DNA of 64,000 bases from UBA6170 sp942491385. GTDB taxonomy: Bacteria > Chloroflexota > Anaerolineae > Anaerolineales > Anaerolineaceae. This document shows, one piece after another, positions 53,828-61,566 of this stretch (position 1 is its first letter; every line of letters starts with the position of its first letter). The notes beneath the pieces were generated by a model. It saw only the letters and a list, made by a program, of their open reading frames with translations, did no database searches and was not told where the DNA came from. A program made the position numbers and the translations under genes. Where the stretch lies: assembly GCA_942491385.1 (NCBI GenBank), contig CALOAF010000002.1:491875-555874 (forward strand), read 5' to 3'.

Positions 53828-55027
53828 TTACGGGCGTTTATCAAGAATTAAAGGAACCTCCATTTCCTCCCCCTGTCTTTTAATCGTAAGAATAATCTCA
53901 TCCCCTGGACTTTTATTCGCCATAATGTAACTCAAAAAATCAGAAAACAAGCGTACCGAACGACCGTCAACCGCAATAATTAGATCACCACCGGCTAATA
54001 ACCCACTAATGCGAGTCACAGTGGATCCCCCAATCAAACCAGCTGCGGATGCCGGGCTATCCTCAGTAACACCCAGAATATATGCCCCTGTCATTTCCTG
54101 TATACCCAGAGCTTCGCGTTCCATCAGGGTCAAATCTTCCTGACTGGTGATGCCCACGTATGGATAATCATAAAACCCATCTGAAATTAAATTGGGAACT
54201 ACTTTACTTACAATATTACTCGAAATGGCAAATCCAATGCCACTGTTGGTTGGTTCACCATTTTCATTGGTTTGTTCGGTGCGAATTGCACGGTTTATAC
54301 CGACCACCTCACCATTCAAATTGAGCAATGGCCCCCCGGAATTACCAGGATTGATGGATGCATCCGTTTGAATGAGATCACCTGCAGAAAAGAAACCACC
54401 CGAATTCGCTTCACGAAAAGATGATAACGTTCTACTTTTTGCAGATACAATCCCTAAGGTCATTGACCCAGACAAATTAAATGGATTGCCGATCGCAATC
54501 ACGGTTTGGCCTATGCGTAGATCATCTGAATTACCAAGGGGAAGTGGCACCAGGAATTCTTCTGGTACGTCAACTTTGATGACAGCCAGATCAGAGTCGA
54601 TATCACTTCCAATCACTGTTCCCCGGGCTTTATAACCGGATGGAAAATCCACTTCTAATTCGGTGGCATCTTCTACCACATGATAATTCGTGACAATATG
54701 CCCAATTTTATCGAACACAAACCCTGATCCTAACCCGCCACCCGTAATACTGAGCGTTTGTATTGAAACAACACCTGGATTCACACGCTCATAAAGGCTG
54801 ATTAACAATCCTTCGCGATCCATCAAGTCCAACATTTGTGGGCTATATGTCACAACGTCCGAACCCGGAGGGTCCGCCAGAACTTGTGTGCTGGGCACAA
54901 CAGTCGAAATTTCAGAAGCAGGCTCCTGATCGGAGGAATTACTAAAAGGAAAGCTAGCAGAAAATGAACATGCCAAAGCACTTAAGAGTAATATTGTTCC
55001 CAATAAAATTGTTGCAAATCTTTTCAT
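53828..55027 (-). CDS. HtrA/DegP-type serine protease, lipoprotein-anchored
   Basis: A 399-residue protease with one PDZ domain. Signal sequence with a lipobox-like ALAC end (Cys20), then the trypsin-fold domain with His116 (NYHVVED), Asp146 (SDLAVIK) and Ser230 (PGNSGGPLL). The PDZ domain occupies about residues 285-395 (GVTEDSPASAAGL). It degrades or refolds misfolded extracytoplasmic proteins. The dnaJ-like gene lies just upstream (31 bases), so the two quality-control genes may be co-expressed. Confidence 0.92.
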   Translation of the reverse strand: MKRFATILLGTILLLSALACSFSASFPFSNSSDQEPASEISTVVPSTQVLADPPGSDVVTYSPQMLDLMDREGLLISLYERVNPGVVSIQTLSITGGGLGSGFVFDKIGHIVTNYHVVEDATELEVDFPSGYKARGTVIGSDIDSDLAVIKVDVPEEFLVPLPLGNSDDLRIGQTVIAIGNPFNLSGSMTLGIVSAKSRTLSSFREANSGGFFSAGDLIQTDASINPGNSGGPLLNLNGEVVGINRAIRTEQTNENGEPTNSGIGFAISSNIVSKVVPNLISDGFYDYPYVGITSQEDLTLMEREALGIQEMTGAYILGVTEDSPASAAGLIGGSTVTRISGLLAGGDLIIAVDGRSVRLFSDFLSYIMANKSPGDEIILTIKRQGEEMEVPLILDKRP

Positions 55028-55058
55028 TTTTTCTTCCTCTCAGGCGAATCCCTGATTT

Positions 55059-55991
55059 CTACGTTCTCAATGTCCGTAACTGTTCAAACAGCTTCTTTTC
55101 TTCAGCAGTAATAGAATCAGGTACGGTTATATTTACCTTTGCAAATAAATTTCCAAATTGTTTTGGTTTCTTCAATAAAGGCATACCCTGTCCTGCCAGT
55201 CGAAAGGTCTTCCCGGATTGGGTTTCAGGTGGAATACTCAGAAGAACATCCCCTTTAAGTGTAGCAACTTTTGCCTGTCCACCCAATACGGCTGTATAAA
55301 CATCGACGTCAACTTCTGTGTAAAGATCATCCCCTTTGCGTTCAAAACGAGCATCTTTAGCCACTTCAACGACCAGATGAATATCAGAACGATTTGGACC
55401 AGCTCCGGACGCGCGTACCTTGGTACCAGTTTTTGCGCCAGGGGGAATTTTTATTTCAATCTTTTTACTATCATCAAACTGAAGGATTCTAATAGTACCT
55501 TCAAAGGCTTCCTTTAATGAGATACTCACCGGTTGTTCAATCACTCTGGGTGGGCGAGCAGCAGCCCTTCTGGTAGTTGAAGCTCTGGCACCACCTGGAT
55601 ACCCTTGCATACCAGCAAATATGGCACTAAAAAAGTCTGAAAAACCACCACTGCCACCAAACATATCACCAATATCGCCCACATCCACACGGGTCCCGCC
55701 TCTGGGAGATTGTGCGAACCAATCATCCCAATTGAAATTATTGGCACTGCCACCGTGTTGTTGCCATTGTTGATATGATTCACCTAACTGGTCGTATCGA
55801 GCTCGTTTTTTGGAGTCACTCAAGACTTCATTGGCTTCATTGATATCTTTAAATTTGTCTTCTGCTGCTTTGTCTCCGGGGTTACGGTCTGGATGATATT
55901 TCATCGCAAGCTTTCGATAAGCCTGTTTGATTTCTTCATCAGATGCATTTCTAATAACACCCAGTGTTTTATAATAATCTTTATATTCCAT
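55059..55991 (-). CDS. CbpA-type DnaJ co-chaperone
   Basis: A 310-residue type II J-protein. The J-domain (1-70) has HPD at 33-35, a Gly/Phe-like linker (GGTRVDVGDIGDMFGGSGGF) and two C-terminal substrate-binding beta domains (about 150-305). It lacks the cysteine zinc finger of DnaJ proper. It stimulates a DnaK partner, which is not in the window. The promoter at 56000-56027 places +1 at or next to the ATG, with no Shine-Dalgarno, so the message is probably leaderless. Confidence 0.92.
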   Translation of the reverse strand: MEYKDYYKTLGVIRNASDEEIKQAYRKLAMKYHPDRNPGDKAAEDKFKDINEANEVLSDSKKRARYDQLGESYQQWQQHGGSANNFNWDDWFAQSPRGGTRVDVGDIGDMFGGSGGFSDFFSAIFAGMQGYPGGARASTTRRAAARPPRVIEQPVSISLKEAFEGTIRILQFDDSKKIEIKIPPGAKTGTKVRASGAGPNRSDIHLVVEVAKDARFERKGDDLYTEVDVDVYTAVLGGQAKVATLKGDVLLSIPPETQSGKTFRLAGQGMPLLKKPKQFGNLFAKVNITVPDSITAEEKKLFEQLRTLRT

Positions 55992-55999
55992 ATATCCAT

Positions 56000-56027
56000 A
56001 TTATGCCGAACCGGGTACCATTGTCAA
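56000..56027 (-). promoter_or_regulatory. Sigma70-type promoter of the dnaJ-like gene
   Basis: Reading the minus strand, TTGACA (56027-56022) and CATAAT (56005-56000) have a 16-base spacer. Eight bases separate the -10 from the ATG at 55991, so transcription should begin at or just before the start codon. Confidence 0.65.
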
Positions 56028-56118
56028 GTAAACTGGAAAACTCTTATATAAAACTTATATAAAAAATTCAAGTGAAAATCATGATAAATTAAGATCAATT
56101 TCGTGCTAAGATAATCCT

Positions 56119-57774
56119 ATGAAAACCATCAAAGATCGCATCTTAATCGTTGAAAATAATCCTGAAATCAGTGATTTCCTGGCAAACCAGGCACTTACAG
56201 CCACCAATTATCAGGTATTTCAAGTTGCAGATGCCAGCAGCGCGATCAACAAGGCAGTGCAAATCAATCCTGACCTGGTCATATCGAACCTTAGTTTGCC
56301 CGGGTTAAGCGGAAAAGATTTGCTGATTGCGCTCTCCTCCCATGGCATCACCCCGCCAACAATCATGCTCGCCTCTGAAGGGCAGGAGGCTGATATTATT
56401 CAGGCTTTCCGCCTGGGTGCTGCCGATTACATCACCTGGCCGGTCAGAGAGACTGAAGTCATATTGGTGGTTGAAAGATTATTAAAACAGGTTCATGATC
56501 GTCGCGACCACATAACCCTGGAAAACCAATTACGAATCACCAACCAGCAACTTCAACAACGGGTAAAAGAATTAACCGCCATATTTTCAATCGGTAAAGC
56601 AGTAACCTCCATTACCAATCATAAAGTATTATTTGACAAAATCCTGCAAATTTCTGCTCAGGTAAGCCAATCTAACCTCGGGTGGTTCTTAATGAGGCAG
56701 GAGGAAAAAGGCAAACACTTTCTATTAGTCTCCCAATACAACATGCCAGAAATCTTCATGTCCAAAATGCACAAAGCCTGGGATGACGGCATCAGTCAAC
56801 TGGTGGCAATTTCAGGTGAAACCCTGAATATTTCTGGTGACCCGATTAAACGCTTCAAGGTCAAGGTACTGGGAGAATCAATTATTATCGTACCGATAAA
56901 GGTCCAGCGTCAGGTGATGGGCTTATTGGTTTTGATGCGCAAACAACCTGAGCCATTTTCACAGAGCGAACAACGCTTGTTGGAAGCAGTCGCTGATTAT
57001 GCATCCATATCATTTGTGAACACTCAGTTGTTCCGTTCCTATGAAGCCAGAGAACAAGCCCTATCGAACCTGATTAAAAACTCACAAATAAATGAACAAA
57101 TTATTACTGAGATCTTATTCAAAACCAAGATTTATCTGGATCAAATTCTGTTGGACGGTCAGAACGACTGGATGGAAGTACACCAATCCTTCGAATCGAA
57201 TAAACTGAACGAGGCAAAAAAGAATTTTGAGACATTTGAACCATTTATGCATGAAATTCGAAACCTTTCAGCGATGCTTCAGTCAGACCCATTATCCATC
57301 AGAACAAATCAGGATCAGATGTTTGATCTTGGATTAATGATGAATGATCTCATTCAACAATTTGAGACCAACCTCCAAAACGATCAACTTTCATTAAAGA
57401 AAGAAATCTCGCTGGAATCATTGAATATTGACGCTGATCCCATCCATGTTTATGAATCACTTAAAGGAATTTTGGTGAATGCCATTCAATTTTGTGATTC
57501 GAATGGCGAGATTTTTATCAAAATCAACCCGGATTCTGAATCAAAAGTTTTTGTATCAATTAGTAATACCGGAAAAATTTCTGAGCAGACTAAAAAGCAA
57601 ATCCTCACTGCGCAAACTCATAGTCAAAAACAACCCAAGATTCGATTTGGTGGCATTGGGATCAGTCTCGATCTCATTCAAAAAATTATGTTCCACTATG
57701 GTGGCAGGATCTGGATGGAAAATCATCCGGATCACGGCACAACCTTCCATTTATCCCTACCGATTGCTGAATAA
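56119..57774 (+). CDS. Pseudo-receiver-GAF-kinase-like protein, degenerate ATPase
   Basis: A 551-residue soluble protein. Receiver domain (about 5-125) with Asn57 at the phosphoacceptor position (DLVISNLSLPG) and a changed acidic pocket (IVENN). A GAF domain follows (about 155-310), then a helical part with MHEIRN at His378, which may be a weak H-box, and a GHKL ATPase-like domain (about 410-550) with N-box ILVNAIQFC and G2 GGIGISL. The G1 motif is altered (SNTGKI for DNGxGI), so ATP binding is doubtful. It ends 8 bases before the next kinase gene, so they form an operon and perhaps one complex. Confidence 0.78.
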   Translation: MKTIKDRILIVENNPEISDFLANQALTATNYQVFQVADASSAINKAVQINPDLVISNLSLPGLSGKDLLIALSSHGITPPTIMLASEGQEADIIQAFRLGAADYITWPVRETEVILVVERLLKQVHDRRDHITLENQLRITNQQLQQRVKELTAIFSIGKAVTSITNHKVLFDKILQISAQVSQSNLGWFLMRQEEKGKHFLLVSQYNMPEIFMSKMHKAWDDGISQLVAISGETLNISGDPIKRFKVKVLGESIIIVPIKVQRQVMGLLVLMRKQPEPFSQSEQRLLEAVADYASISFVNTQLFRSYEAREQALSNLIKNSQINEQIITEILFKTKIYLDQILLDGQNDWMEVHQSFESNKLNEAKKNFETFEPFMHEIRNLSAMLQSDPLSIRTNQDQMFDLGLMMNDLIQQFETNLQNDQLSLKKEISLESLNIDADPIHVYESLKGILVNAIQFCDSNGEIFIKINPDSESKVFVSISNTGKISEQTKKQILTAQTHSQKQPKIRFGGIGISLDLIQKIMFHYGGRIWMENHPDHGTTFHLSLPIAE

Positions 57775-57782
57775 TCAAAGTA

Positions 57783-59711
57783 ATGACTGAAAATAAACCA
57801 CTTCAAAAAATATTAATCATTAATACAGAGATGCAGACAAACCACCTGCTCAATCAAATTGTACAGACTATGGGTTTTGAATCGTTGGTTAGTGAGAGTT
57901 TAGAAAATGCCCGGCAATATTTCTCATTGAATTTCCCTGCATTGGTAATCATTAATGAAAATATTGCATCGCAAAACAATTTCACCTGGGTAAAAAGCAT
58001 TCGGCAGAAAAACCCTTTACTTCCCATCATTCTTTACACCAATACTGAAAAACATCAAATTCTTAAGCAAGCCTTGCAATTAGGAATCAATGATTATCTT
58101 TCCGCACCATTGACCAAAGAAGATATCCAGAATTCCATCCAGGCCAATTTATCCCACAGTCAAACACTGCGCAATTATGTCTTATTGGAATCGCGGCGAG
58201 CTACCCAACAACTCCAGGCCAGAGTAAACGATCTTGAAACACTCACCGATTTAGCTCGTTTGGTCACCAGCAGCCTGGATGTTGACATCGTATTACGAAA
58301 CATTGTTGAAGCGGCTGTTGAATTAACAGGAGCCGAAGAAGGTAGTTTATTGCTCATTGATGAAAAAACGGGCGAATTATACATGCGGGCTGCCCGGAAT
58401 TTCAATGAAGATTTTGTGTCAACATTCCGAATGCCAGTGAATGATTCAATTATTGGATCAGTAGTACAAAATGGCAAAGTTGTCATTTTTGACGACAATA
58501 CCCCGCAAAAAATTAAAACCGCATACCTGGTACATAGTCTGATTTATATACCACTGAAACTGAGGGATCAGATTATTGGCGTTTTAGGTGTGGATAACCG
58601 CCACAAGCGTATGGTCTTTTCACAAAAAGACGTGAGTCTACTGACAACGATGGCCGAATATGCTGTCATTGCCATCGAAAATGCGCGCATATTTTCGGAG
58701 ATGGTCACTGAACGAACAAAATTAGAGACGATTATTAATCAGATTGAAGATGGCGTGCTGGTACTGGACAATGATTTTCGCATTTTAATTATCAATAAAA
58801 TCGCCCAGACTGTATTGCGTGTCAGTGGTGAGAATCTGGTGGGATCACCCATACAAATGTACCCGATTGATTCTGAATTTTTGGAAATCATTAAGAAATT
58901 TGAAAATTACCTCGGAAAATCAACTGAAATAAACGCGGATGATGATCGTGTCTTTAGTGCTCATCTTTCAAAAATCACCAATATCGGATATGCCGTTACC
59001 TTGCATGACATCACTTACTTGAAAAAGTTGGACCAGATCAAAAGTGATTTTGTCAGTACTGTTTCACATGACCTGCGTTCACCATTGACAGCCATTTTAG
59101 GTTATGTTGATCTGGTAGAAAGAGCCGGGCCACTTCAGGATCTTCAAAAAAGTTTTCTGGATCGCATTCAATTCTCTGTCCACAATATCACCACCCTGGT
59201 GGATGACCTGCTCAATCTGGGTAGAATTGAAGCCGGTTTTGACACCCGCAAAGAACATGTGGATCTGAGTACATTTGTCCATCAGGCAATTGATGAGTTG
59301 AATCCGAAATTTTTAGAGGCAAAAATCAAACTTAAAATCACCGCGCCGGTTACCATCGGGCAAATTTATGCCAGTCCCATTCAAATGCGACAATTATTAA
59401 CCAACCTGCTGACGAACGCCATTAAATATTCGGAATCCAATACAGCAATATCGGTAAATCTGCAAGAGAAAGACGACCAGTTGATCCTTCAGATCGCCGA
59501 CCAGGGTTTTGGAATTCCAGCAGTAGATTTACCATACATTTTTGATAAATTTTATCGTTCTGGAAATATCATTGGGACTGAAATTCCAGGCAGTGGTTTG
59601 GGACTGGCCATTGTGAAATCGATTGTAGAAAGCCATCATGGACGTATTTGGGTAGATTCTACAGTTGGTCAAGGCTCTACATTTACCATTGTTTTTCCAA
59701 TTTCTGAGTGA
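57783..59711 (+). CDS. Pseudo-receiver-GAF-PAS hybrid histidine kinase, catalytically intact
   Basis: A 642-residue soluble kinase. The N-terminal receiver-like domain (about 8-125) has Asn58 at the phosphoacceptor position (ALVIINENI) and no acidic pocket (IINTE), so it cannot be phosphorylated in the usual way. A GAF domain (about 165-305), a PAS domain (about 315-410), then HisKA with the phosphoryl-accepting His in VSTVSHDLRSPLTAILGY, and HATPase_c with N-box LLTNLLTNAIKYS, G1 IADQGFGIP and G2 GSGLGLAI. All kinase motifs are intact. No response regulator is nearby. Confidence 0.9.
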   Translation: MTENKPLQKILIINTEMQTNHLLNQIVQTMGFESLVSESLENARQYFSLNFPALVIINENIASQNNFTWVKSIRQKNPLLPIILYTNTEKHQILKQALQLGINDYLSAPLTKEDIQNSIQANLSHSQTLRNYVLLESRRATQQLQARVNDLETLTDLARLVTSSLDVDIVLRNIVEAAVELTGAEEGSLLLIDEKTGELYMRAARNFNEDFVSTFRMPVNDSIIGSVVQNGKVVIFDDNTPQKIKTAYLVHSLIYIPLKLRDQIIGVLGVDNRHKRMVFSQKDVSLLTTMAEYAVIAIENARIFSEMVTERTKLETIINQIEDGVLVLDNDFRILIINKIAQTVLRVSGENLVGSPIQMYPIDSEFLEIIKKFENYLGKSTEINADDDRVFSAHLSKITNIGYAVTLHDITYLKKLDQIKSDFVSTVSHDLRSPLTAILGYVDLVERAGPLQDLQKSFLDRIQFSVHNITTLVDDLLNLGRIEAGFDTRKEHVDLSTFVHQAIDELNPKFLEAKIKLKITAPVTIGQIYASPIQMRQLLTNLLTNAIKYSESNTAISVNLQEKDDQLILQIADQGFGIPAVDLPYIFDKFYRSGNIIGTEIPGSGLGLAIVKSIVESHHGRIWVDSTVGQGSTFTIVFPISE

Positions 59712-59719
59712 ATGAAAAA

Positions 59720-59762
59720 AAACCTCTGCTAAGGGCGGTGAGGAGATACTCAGCAGAGGTTT
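59720..59762 (+). ncRNA. Stem-loop in the 59712-60043 intergenic region
   Basis: A perfect 11-bp stem (59720-59730 with 59752-59762) with a 21-base loop. It is not followed by a T run, so it is not a simple terminator, though it could still end the upstream kinase mRNA or protect its end. A second pair follows (59771-59778 with 59811-59818). The rest of this 332-base intergenic region holds the 21-codon open frame and the LysM promoter. Confidence 0.4.
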
Positions 59763-59782
59763 CGCCAAAGGAGGAGACTGTG

Positions 59783-59848
59783 ATGAGATCAAGGTTATTC
59801 TATTTCAATCGTCTCCTCATTAACTATATCGCTGTCACACGAATTTAA
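59783..59848 (+). CDS. Candidate 21-residue small protein
   Basis: ATG at 59783 after AAAGGAGGAG, spacing about 7 bases. The 21-residue product (MRSRLFYFNR then LLINYIAVTRI) is basic at the start and hydrophobic. The Shine-Dalgarno (59771-59778) is complementary to the coding bases 59811-59818, so a hairpin could hide the site. Length is close to chance expectation, so confidence is low. No promoter pair is seen immediately upstream. Confidence 0.3.
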   Translation: MRSRLFYFNRLLINYIAVTRI

Positions 59849-59951
59849 GTAGCAATAAAAGTCATAACCGCTTATGATTTTGATCCTATTAATTCTGACA
59901 AAATACTCCAAATTTCGCCTGTAAGCATTGATAACCAGAATCCGTTCTAGC

Positions 59952-59980
59952 TTGACGTCAATTAACGGTTATGCTACTAT
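59952..59980 (+). promoter_or_regulatory. Promoter of the LysM lipoprotein gene
   Basis: TTGACG (59952-59957) and TACTAT (59975-59980) with a 17-base spacer. The ATG at 60044 is preceded by GAAGGAG. Confidence 0.6.
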
Positions 59981-60043
59981 TTTGATAAGTATAGAATGAA
60001 AAAAAGAGTCATCTGAAGGTTTTGGAAGAAGGAGATCTCACTC

Positions 60044-60703
60044 ATGAAAAAAATCGTTTACCCAATGATCTTAATCATTTTAATGTTTAGCTTGGTTTTG
60101 GGTGGCTGTACGCGCTCAGCAACCAAAGGTGGCGGAGGGGACGAAATAGTCAATACACCTGATATTCCATTCCCTGTTGGCCCCACCAACAACCCAAACC
60201 GCATCACTGAAATCATCGCTGTCACACAGACGGCAGGTGCACAGGTGACTGAGGAAGTTGACCAGCCTGAACAGAAAGCTGACACGGCAACACCTCAGGC
60301 AGTGCTAGAAGAAACGCCAAAATCATTACCCACCACTGCTGTCATTGTGGTACCAACTGCCACACCAGGCCTTCCAAAAACTTATACAGTTCAGGACGGT
60401 GAATTCCCGTATTGTCTCGCCCGCCGATTTAATATCAATCCAAATGATTTATTGAGCGTCAACAATATCAGCGAATTCGTTTCACCGGGAACAGTCCTGA
60501 ATATTCCGACCGGTAGCACCTGGCCAAGTGAATTCCCACGCTCCTTAATCGCTCATCCGACCACCTATAATGTACTTGCTGGAGACACGATTTACAAGAT
60601 TGCCTGTCTGTTTGGAGATGTCGATCCGAATGACATCATTTATGCCAACAATTTGGTTGAACCCTATACGCTTTCAGCGGGTCAGGTCATCAATATCCCA
60701 TAA
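60044..60703 (+). CDS. LysM lipoprotein
   Basis: A 219-residue lipoprotein. Lipobox LGGC (Cys22), a Gly-rich and then Thr/Pro-rich linker, and two LysM modules (about 122-165 and 172-219; TYTVQDGEFPYCLARRFNINPNDLLSVN and TYNVLAGDTIYKIACLFGDVDPNDIIYAN). Each module carries a Cys near YCLA or KIACLF. It should bind peptidoglycan or chitin-like glycans at the surface. Confidence 0.9.
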   Translation: MKKIVYPMILIILMFSLVLGGCTRSATKGGGGDEIVNTPDIPFPVGPTNNPNRITEIIAVTQTAGAQVTEEVDQPEQKADTATPQAVLEETPKSLPTTAVIVVPTATPGLPKTYTVQDGEFPYCLARRFNINPNDLLSVNNISEFVSPGTVLNIPTGSTWPSEFPRSLIAHPTTYNVLAGDTIYKIACLFGDVDPNDIIYANNLVEPYTLSAGQVINIP

Positions 60704-60730
60704 CCAACATGGAAATTCTATCAACACCCG

Positions 60731-60754
60731 GCGGGGGTTCTTACCCCCGCTTTA
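60731..60754 (+). terminator. Likely terminator after the LysM gene
   Basis: A 7-bp GC stem (60731-60737 with 60744-60750) followed by a weak T-rich stretch. Confidence 0.55.
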
Positions 60755-60777
60755 TCCTTTAAATTTGGAGTGATCGC

Positions 60778-61310
60778 ATGGATTTCAAAATACTCAATCG
60801 AGAATCAGTCTATCAAGAAGGCGGGCCTTTTCTAAAAGTCCAAAAGTCTTTGTAGAATTACAAAACCAAAAGCTTAAAAGATATTACGACCTGGTAGACC
60901 ATAATATCCAGTCAAGATCTACCCATAGATACAAACGGAGATGTTTATTTTGTGACCCAATACCGGCTTGGTTCTCAAAGCCAACTATTGAACCACCCGC
61001 CGGCGTGGTGGAGGATCATGGTACTGAAGTTTGTGCGTTGCGGGAAATTCAGGAGGAGATCGGGATGGCAGCCGGAAAATTTACAATTGTTGGGGGATTT
61101 CACTGTGCCAGGATATTCTGAGCATATGTATTACCTATCTGGCAACCGGTCTGTTCCCCTCCAATCTTGAACCGGATGCGGATGAATTTTGAAATGTATC
61201 AAAATTCCATATTCACTGGTGCTGCAAATGGTGCGCAGGCAAAATTCAGGATGCTTATACGCTGGCAACCCTGGCGCTGGCATTTTCCACTGGGTTTTCC
61301 CTTAATTATT
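60778..61310 (+). pseudogene. NUDIX hydrolase (ADP-ribose pyrophosphatase-like), frameshifted remnant
   Basis: The ATG at 60778 follows a TTTGGAG site and begins MDFKILNRESVYQEGG, as ADP-ribose pyrophosphatases do. Conserved pieces appear in changing frames: KVFVEL, YYDLVDH, NGDVYFVTQYRLGSQSQLL, PPAGVVEDHGTEVCALREIQEEIGMAAG (with the NUDIX box), GGFHCA, and a C-terminal IQDAYTLATLALAF. At least four indels break the frame, one of them a likely missing A in an A run near 60840. The gene is either decayed or poorly resolved in the consensus. Frames to either side of the breaks are otherwise well conserved. Confidence 0.65.
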
Positions 61311-61566
61311 GTGCTTTTTTCTCAAATTGTTCGTTTTTTCCATGTATAATACCTGAACTGGCTTGTCCTATCGGAGGAACCAAACCAGAACGAACTTTCC
61401 GGCTCCGGTTGTCTTTGAAGGTAGTGACGAGGCACTCACAGGATTGTGATCATTAGTACCTTTTTTATTTTGATCTTATAAACTTAAAAAGATGGATGGA
61501 TTAAAGTGCTGATTATCTCGTTTGACAATCTCGGGTATTACCGAAGAAAATTAATGGAGATTTATT

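Noticed and set aside
59712..59732. Very short frame right after the second kinase gene that could be a leader peptide (M-K-K-N-L-C)
   Set aside because: Only six codons and formed by the hairpin itself, with no codon bias suggestive of attenuation.
61343..61566. Riboswitch in the region upstream of nifJ
   Set aside because: No known aptamer signature could be matched, and only a small TCACA/TGTGA hairpin and a T run were found.
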